A program made the translations under genes and the position numbers. From the NCBI RefSeq assembly GCF_022531965.1, contig NZ_CP092831.1, positions 2,861,001 to 2,925,000 of the forward strand: a stretch of 64,000 bases of DNA. Direction: 5' to 3'. The notes beneath the pieces are model-generated. The model was not told where the DNA came from. It saw only the letters and a program-made list of their open reading frames with translations, and ran no database searches. Positions 21,401 through 30,400 of this stretch are shown piece after piece (the stretch's first letter is position 1; each line of letters begins with the position of its first letter). The DNA is from Paenibacillus peoriae (lineage in GTDB: Bacteria > Bacillota > Bacilli > Paenibacillales > Paenibacillaceae).

Positions 21401-24400
21401 AGAAGGAGCTGACGGAAATAAGTATCTTTGTGGATACGTCGTACCGGATCAAGAAATAACCGTACAGGGGATGAGGGAACACTTGTCAAAAGAGCTCCCG
21501 GACTACATGATCCCTTCCTACTTTGTGCGGATGGAAAAGCTGCCATTGACCCCTAATGGAAAAATAGACAGGAAAGCATTGCCTGTGCTCGATAGCAATG
21601 TTAATACCGGCGTAGAATACGTAGTACCTTCGGGAGAAATAGAGGAGAAACTTGCGCTGTTGTGGCGGGATATCCTTGGAATAGAGAAGGTAGGAAGAAA
21701 TGATAACTTTTTTATGCTTGGGGGACACTCGTTAAAGGCAACAAGCCTTGTAGCAAGAATTCACAAAGAGTTCAATATAGACATACCTCTTAAGGAAATA
21801 TTCAAGACACCAACCATCTTAGAAATTGCCAGATATATTAAAGACTCAAAGGAGAGCCTATATCAGTCAATCCAACCGGCAGGAGAAATGGAATACTACC
21901 CTATGTCATCTGCACAAAGAAGGCTGTATATACTAAACCAGCTTGAAGGGGCAGGGACAGCATACAACATGCCTGGTATTATGCTGCTGGAAGGAAGCAT
22001 TGATACAGCGCGTTTCCAGGAAGTCTTCAGGCAGTTGGTAAAAAGGCATGAGACTCTTAGAACATCGTTCCACATGATCGATGGTAACCCGGTCCAGAAG
22101 GTTCATGACCATGTGGAATTCAGCGTGATGTACTTTGAAACTAACGAAGAAAAAGCCGCAGAGTATGCTGGGGAATTTGCCAGACCTTTTGATCTTGGCA
22201 AGGCTCCTCTGCTAAGGGTAGAGCTTGTAAAAACGGGAGAAGACAGGCATCTTATGATGTTTGATATGCATCACATTATATCCGATGGTGTCTCCATGGA
22301 CATACTGATTCGTGAGTTTATGGATCTTTATGAAGGAAACAACCCTCCAGCACTTCGGATACAGTACAAGGACTACGCTGTATGGCAGAATAAACTGTTT
22401 GATGAGGGCGGAATTAGCAGCCAGGAGGAATACTGGCTCCAAGCATTCCAGGGAGAAATACCTGTACTGAATATGCCGCTAGACTATCCAAGGCCTGTAA
22501 TACAAAGCTTTGAAGGGGATTTTTTTAGCTTTGAAGCAGGCAGTGAGCTTACGAATAAATTAAACAAGCTTGCAAGGGATAATGGGGCTACGCTTTACAT
22601 GACACTGCTCGCGGCATACAACATATTGCTGTCTAAGCACACCGGACAGGAAGACATAATCGTTGGAAGCCCTATAGCCGGAAGGCCACATTCAGACCTG
22701 CAGGATATCCTTGGTATGTTTGTAAATACCTTGGCTATGAGAAATTACCCCAAGGGAGATAGTACCTTTGTAGAATTCTTGAATGAAGTAAGAGAAAACG
22801 CTCTAAGGGCTTATGACAATCAGGATTACCAATTTGAAGAACTGGTTGAGAAGCTTAACTTGAAGAGGGACATGAGCAGAAACCCACTGTTTGATACTAT
22901 GTTTACCATGCAAAATGCCTCTAAGGTAGAATTTGCAGTACCTGGTATAAGCTTCAGACCTTTTAATAACGGGCTAGAGTATAGAATATCAAAATTTGAC
23001 CTATCCATTGATGCAATAGAGCGTGAAGATGGTATGGCTTTTAGCTTTGAATATTGTACTCGGCTTTTCAAAAAAGAGACTATAAAAAGGTTGGCGGCTC
23101 ATTACCTTAACGTGTTGGAAGAGATAACCGCAAATCCGTTTAAAAGGTTGTCGGAAATAAATATGTTGTCCCAGGAGGAAAAACAGCAAATAATCTATGG
23201 CTTCAATGATACAAAAGTAGAATATCCTAAGGATAAGACCATACAAGAGCTATTTGAAGAACAAGTGGAAAAGACGCCTGATAACATAGCAGTAGTATTT
23301 GAAGATAAATACTTGACTTACGGAGAACTTAATGAAAAGGCCAATCAACTGGCTTGGATCTTAAGGGACAAGGGATTAAAACCTGACAGTGTAGTAGCTA
23401 TAATGGTAGACCGGTCCATAGAAATGATAATAGGTGTAATTGCTGTATTTAAAGCAGGAGGCGCGTATTTACCCATAGACACCGAATATCCTGAAGAACG
23501 AATCAGATATATGATCGATTACAGCTTGGCTGGAATTATTCTTACGCAAGAACATCATAAAGAAAAAATTAAATTTGATCTTGATATTATAAGCTTTGAT
23601 GACTGTGTGAATTACAACGGGAGAACAGAAAATCTTCCTGTCATTAATAAATCTTGTAATTTAGCATATGTCATTTATACATCAGGAACCACAGGAAAGC
23701 CAAAGGGGATCATGATAGAGCATAGAAGTCTTGTCAACATATCTTACGCATGGAAAAAGGAATATAGGCTTGCGGATATGGATGTAAAGCTGTTGCAAAT
23801 CGCAAGTTTTTCTTTTGATGTATTTGTGGGAGATGTTTCGAGAACGCTGCTCAACGGAGGCCAAATGGTTATTTGTTCATCCGAGGAGAGATACGATCCT
23901 GCACGATTATATTCACTTATTAAAACCCATAAAATAACCATCTTTGAATCCACACCGGCACTGATTATTCCTCTTATGGATTATATCCATGATAATGCTT
24001 TGATTATTGATAGCCTCAAGTTGCTTATACTTGGATCAGATACTCTCTCTGTGGAAGATTATGAAAGATTACAATCCTGGTATGGAGAGAAACTGCGGGT
24101 TGTTAATAGCTATGGGGTTACTGAGTCCACCATAGATTCCAGTTATTACGAAAAGAGACTGGGAAGCTATTTGGAATCCGGGAGTGTACCTATCGGAAAG
24201 CCAATGCAAAATATAAAATACTACGTTGTTGACAAACACTTGAGACCTCAGCCTACAGGGGTTTTGGGTGAGTTGTGCATAGGGGGAGAAGGGCTTGCAA
24301 GGGGATATCTAAACCGGCCCGAACTGACAGCTGAAAAATTTGTACCTAACCCGTTTATACCAGGGGAAAGGATGTATCGTACAGGGGATCTGGCCAGATG

Positions 24401-27400
24401 GCTGTCTGATGGGAATATGGAATTTTTAGGAAGAGTAGATCATCAGGTAAAGATAAGGGGATTTAGAATAGAGCTGGGGGAAATAGAAGCACAACTGCTA
24501 AAGCACGTTTCAATAAAGGAAGCAGTGGTTATTGCAAGGGAAGATCAGAAGGGAAACAAGTATCTGTGTGCCTATGTGGCAGGGGAAAATGAATTAACAA
24601 TAGCAGAACTAAGGGGACATCTCTTAAAGGACCTTCCAGACTATATGATACCATCCTATTTTATGCAGTTAAAAAAGCTGCCGCTGACTCCCAATGGCAA
24701 AATAGATAGGAAGGCATTGCCCGAACCTGACGGCAATATCGATGCTGGAATAGAGTATGTCGCACCCTTGGGTGAAGTGGAGGAGAAACTTGCGGGGTTG
24801 TGGCAGGATATCCTTAGTATAGAGAAAGTGGGAAGAAACGACAATTTCTTTGAGCTGGGGGGACATTCCTTAAGGGCAGCAAATCTTATTGCCAGGATTC
24901 ACAAAGAGTTCAATGTAAACATACCGCTTAAAGAAATATTTAAGAGCCCAAATATGTCTGAAGTTGCCGAGTGCATCAAGATTGCAAAGGAGAGTGTATT
25001 TCATTCTATTGGGCCGGCTGGGGAGATGGAGTACTATCCAATTTCATCCGCCCAGAAAAGGCTGTATATTCTAAACCAGCTTGACGCAGTTGGGATGGCA
25101 TACAACATGCCTGGTATTATGCTAATTGAAGGCAAACTCGATAAACTGCGCTTTGAACAGGCTTTTAGGGAGCTTGTTGACAGACATGAGTCTTTCCGTA
25201 CCTCATTCCATATGATAGATGGTAAACCGGTACAAAAGGTCCATAGCAATGTGGATTTTAGTGTTATGTATATGGAAACCGATGAGGAAAGAGCTGCGAA
25301 AATAGCCAGTGAATTTATTAGGACCTTTGACCTTGATGAGGCTCCTTTACTTAGGGTTGGGCTTATAAAAGTTGGAGAAGACAGATATATTATGATGTTT
25401 GATAAGCACCATATTATATCTGACGGGGTGTCTGACGACATACTGGTAAGAGAATTTATGAGCCTGTATGAAGGTAAGGAACTTCTGGAACTTAAGATTC
25501 AGTACAAGGATTTTTCCGTATGGCAGAACAGGCTGTTTGCTGATGGGACAATTAGTAAGCAGGAAGAATACTGGCTCCAAGTATTCAAAGGAGAAATTCC
25601 TTTGCTTAATATGCCGCTAGACTACCCTAGGCCAGCTATACAGAGTTTTGAGGGAGATGTGATCAGTTTCAAAGCAGGCAAGGAGCTTGCTGTTAAACTG
25701 AACAAACTTGCAGTGAATAATGGTGCCACGCTCTACATGGTACTTTTAGCTTCATACAATGTCCTTTTATCCAAGTACACCGGACAGGAAGATATTATAG
25801 TTGGAAGTCCCGTTGCAGGAAGGCCGCATACTGATCTTCAGGACGTTATTGGTATGTTTGTAAACACGCTAGCCATGAGGAATCACCCTCAAGGTGGAAA
25901 GACTTTTGTGGACTTCCTTAATGAAGTAAGAGAAAACTCCTTAAGGGCTTACGAAAACCAAGATTACCAATTTGAAGAACTGGTAGATAAGCTTAACCTG
26001 GAAAGGGATCTGGGCAGAAATCCACTTTTCGATACTATGTTTGTACTGCAAAATATCGAGGCATCAGAAGTGAAGATGGATGGGCTAAGGTTTATGCCCT
26101 ATGACAGTGAAGTAAGAATATCCAAGTTTGACTTGACTTTAAACGCTGAGGAAACAGAGGACGGTATTGCATTTGAATTGGAGTATGCTACCAGGTTGTT
26201 TAAGAAAGAGTCAGTTATAAGGCTTATTGCCCATTACCTTAATGTATTGGAAGAGGCAGCAGCCTTTCCTGAAAAAAGGCTATTAGAAATTGATATGCTG
26301 TCACAAGACGAAAAACATCAAATATTATATGAATTTAATAATACAAAAGCAGGATACCCTCGGGAAAAGACCATCCATCAGATTTTTGAGGAACAGGTGG
26401 AACGGACACCCAATAATATTGCTGTAGTGTTTGAAGATAAACAGCTGACTTATAGGGAGCTAAACGAAAAGGCAAACCAACTGGCCAGAAAATTAAGAGA
26501 AAAGGGAATAAAACCTGATAGTGTAGTGGGAATTATGGTAGAACGTTCCCCGGAAATGATCATAGGGATCATGGCTGTCCTAAAAGCTGGGGGGGCTTAT
26601 TTACCCATAGCTCCTGAATACCCTGAAGACAGGATCCAGTTTATGCTTGATGACAGTGGCAGCCAAATTATTCTGATACAGGATAAATTTATAAATGCTA
26701 AAGGTAGTTACAGAAATGCTGAATTTATTAGCATAGAAAATCAGGAACTATTTACTGGGGATGTATCAAATCCAAAGTTAATTAGTAAACCTGAAAACTT
26801 GGCTTATGTAATATATACATCCGGTTCTACCGGCAAACCCAAAGGGGTAATGATAGAGAACTACTCCGTAATCAACCGGATCAACTGGATGCAGAAGCAA
26901 TACCCGATAGCTGAAGGTGATGTGATCCTGCAGAAAACTCCCTATACCTTTGACGTATCGGTATGGGAATTATTGTGGTGGAGCTTTACTGGGGCCAAAG
27001 TCTGCCTGCTGATACCGGGAGGAGAAAAAAATCCGGAAGAAATCGTGAAGGCAATCGAAAAAAATAAAGTTACCACAATGCACTTTGTACCATCCATGTT
27101 GAGTGTATTTTTAGAGTATGTAGAGGAAAAGGGGATAATAGAGGAAATAGCAAGCTTAAAGCAGGTATTTGCCAGTGGAGAAGCACTGAACCTGAAGCAA
27201 GTAGAAAAGTTCAACAAGCTGCTGTACAAAGAAAAAGGAACAAGCCTGCATAACCTGTACGGACCAACAGAAGCAACAGTAGATGTATCCTACTTTGGCT
27301 GCTCTACGGAAGAAGAATTGGAGCTTGTACCTATAGGAAAGCCCATAGATAACATTAAGTTGTATGTTGTCAGTAAGGAAAAGGGCCTGCAGCCGATAGG

Positions 27401-30400
27401 AGTAGCGGGAGAACTATGTATAGCAGGGGATGGACTGGCAAGAGGGTACTTGAACAGACCGGAACTTACAGAAGAAAAATTCGCAGCAAACCCATTCGCA
27501 CCGGGTGAAAGGATGTACAGGACAGGTGACCTGGCAAGGTGGCTGCCTGACGGCAACCTAGAATACCTGGGCAGGATCGACCATCAGGTAAAGATAAGAG
27601 GCTACAGGATAGAACTGGGTGAAATAGAGAACCGGTTATTAAAGCATGAAACAATAAAAGAAGCAGTGGTATTGGACAAAGAAGGAGCTGACGGAAATAA
27701 GTATCTTTGTGCGTACGTCGTACCGGATCAAGAAATAACCGTACAGGGGATGAGGGAACACTTGTCAAAAGAGCTCCCGGACTACATGATCCCTTCTTAC
27801 TTTATGCAGATGGAAAAGCTGCCATTGACCCCTAATGGAAAAATAGACAGGAAAGCATTGCCCGAGCCTGACGGAAGTATGAGTACGGGAACAGAATATG
27901 TAGCGCCGCGGAATGAAGTGGAAGAGAAACTGGTTGAAATATGGCAGGAAGTGCTTGGAGCAAAACAGGTAGGAATAAGGGACAACTTCTTTAAAATAGG
28001 CGGAGATTCTATACGTGCAATATCATTAGTCAGCACAATATGCAAAAAGTTGGATATAAACATCCAAATCAGGGATATATACATGAATCCTGATATTGAG
28101 AGATTGTCTGCATTCTTAAAAGTAAAAGATACGGAAGCTTTTAACAGTAAGATGGGTAAAGCAAGGGAAGAACTGGAGTTATTTAAACAGCGAATATTGA
28201 TGAATGAAACTCTCTCAGAAAAGTTACCTTCGGACATGGAAGATATATATCCGATGAGTCACATAGAGCTGGGTATGATTTATCATTCCAAAAAAGACTA
28301 TGAAAATGCAGTTTATCATGACCAATTTGCATTTCATCTGAATGACAAAGACTTTGATTTCCCAGCATTTAAAGAAGCGATGCTTCTAATGACGTCAAAA
28401 CATGATATTTTAAGGACGGTTTTTAATTTAGAGGATTTTGAAACTCCTGTGCAAATTGTTTACAAGGGCAGTAGTCTTGATATTGAGCAGATAGATATCA
28501 TGAATTTTAGCAGGACAGGGCAGGTTGAGTATATAAACAAATATTTGGAAAATGACAGAGCGAATCCGTTTGATATATCAAAGCCCCTTTGGAGGATAAG
28601 AATATTCAAACTTGACGCAAACCATATTTGTCTGGTTCTGATATTCCACCATGCTATCCTGGATGGCTGGAGTGTTGCTTCATTGATTACGGAAGTTTCA
28701 AACCTATACTCTAAGCTTAAGCAAGAAAAAGATTATATACCAACACGGCTTAAATGCAGCTATAAAGATTATATAGCAGACCAAATGACAATTAAGGACA
28801 ACCAGGAAGTAATTAATTATTGGAGAGAGGAATTAAGTGAATATAAAAGGTTGAATATGCCTGCAAATATTCATGGAAAAACAAAAAAATCTTATAAAGT
28901 AGACCATGTAACACGCCATTTAAGTCAGGAATTTTTAGGTGATTTAAGAAGTACTGCCAGAAGATATGATGTAAGCTTAAAGACACTTTGCTTTGCTGCA
29001 TACACTTATATGCTCAATATGCTTTCATACGAGGATGACTTTGTCGTAGGTTTGGTAGAAAATAACAGACCTGTATGCGAAGATGGAGATAAGATGCTGG
29101 GGTGCTTCTTAAATACGGTTCCCGTCAAAATGTGTTTTGATAAAATCGATATATGGGAGGAATTGATAAAAGTTGCAGAAAAGAAATTAATAAACTTAAA
29201 GCTTTATGGAAGACTGCCTTTATTTGAGATCATAAATATCCTGGGCGGAAAAGAAAACAAAGAGGAAAATCCTTTATTTGATACCATATTCAATTATGTG
29301 GATTTTCATATATATAACGAGATAATAAACAAAGAAATCGGTGATGTTAAAGATAGAATTTCAGTTGATGAATATGAAGCAACCAATACAAGTCTTGACT
29401 TTACAGTAAGTAATACATTCGATGATCTTAATATAAGCTTGATCTACTCGGACAAAGTATTGGAAAGAAAACAGGCAGAAGAGTGTATAGACTATTTTAT
29501 TAATATTTTAAATATGTTTATCCATAACCCCAAAGGGTCAGTTGACAAGCTTATTATATTAAGTCATGAAGAAAGAAAGCAGTTGCTGATAGACTTTAAT
29601 GATACTAAGAAAGACTATCCGCAGGACAAAACCATACATGAGCTGTTTGCTGAGCAGGTGGAAAGGACACCTGACAACATAGCTGTGGTATATGAAGACA
29701 AGCACTTGACTTACAGGGAATTGAACGGAAAGGCAAATCATTTGGCCAGAGTATTGAGGAACAAAGGGGTAAAGCCTGACCGTATTGTAGGAATTATGGC
29801 CGAACGTTCATTTGAGATGATTGTGGGGATATTTGCCATATTGAAAGCTGGAGGGGCGTATCTGCCGATAGATCCTAATTATCCTGATACAAGGATAAAG
29901 TATTTGTTGGACGATAGTGGTTCCCAGATCCTTTTGACCTCCAGGACCTTTATGGAAAATAAGCAGATTGATGCGGATATTATATATCTGGAGGAAGAAT
30001 ATTTAAATGAAGAGAACTCAAAGCTTGAAAATGTAAACAAACCCTCGGACCTTGCGTACGTCATTTATACATCAGGTTCGACAGGGAAGCCCAAAGGTGG
30101 AATGATTGAGCATACTAGCGTTGTAAACATAATTACAGCCCTCCAGGCCATGTATCCGCTTAAAGCGGAAGACGCTTTTCTATTTAAAACAACTTATACC
30201 TTTGACGTATCCGTAGCTGAGATATTTGGCTGGTTCCTCAACGGAGGAAAGCTTGTAATATCACGCCAAGGTGTGGAAAAGGAAGCTATGGAGTTAGTAG
30301 AGGTAATAAACAAGCATAAGATAACCCATGTAAACTTTGTACCATCAATGCTGAATATAATGGTACAAACTTTAAAAGATAATGGTATAAAACTGCCATC

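Noticed and set aside
22880..25000. Ornithine module as a sign of a hydroxamate siderophore
   Set aside because: No ornithine N-hydroxylase, formyl- or acyltransferase of siderophore type, or iron-uptake genes are present in the window.
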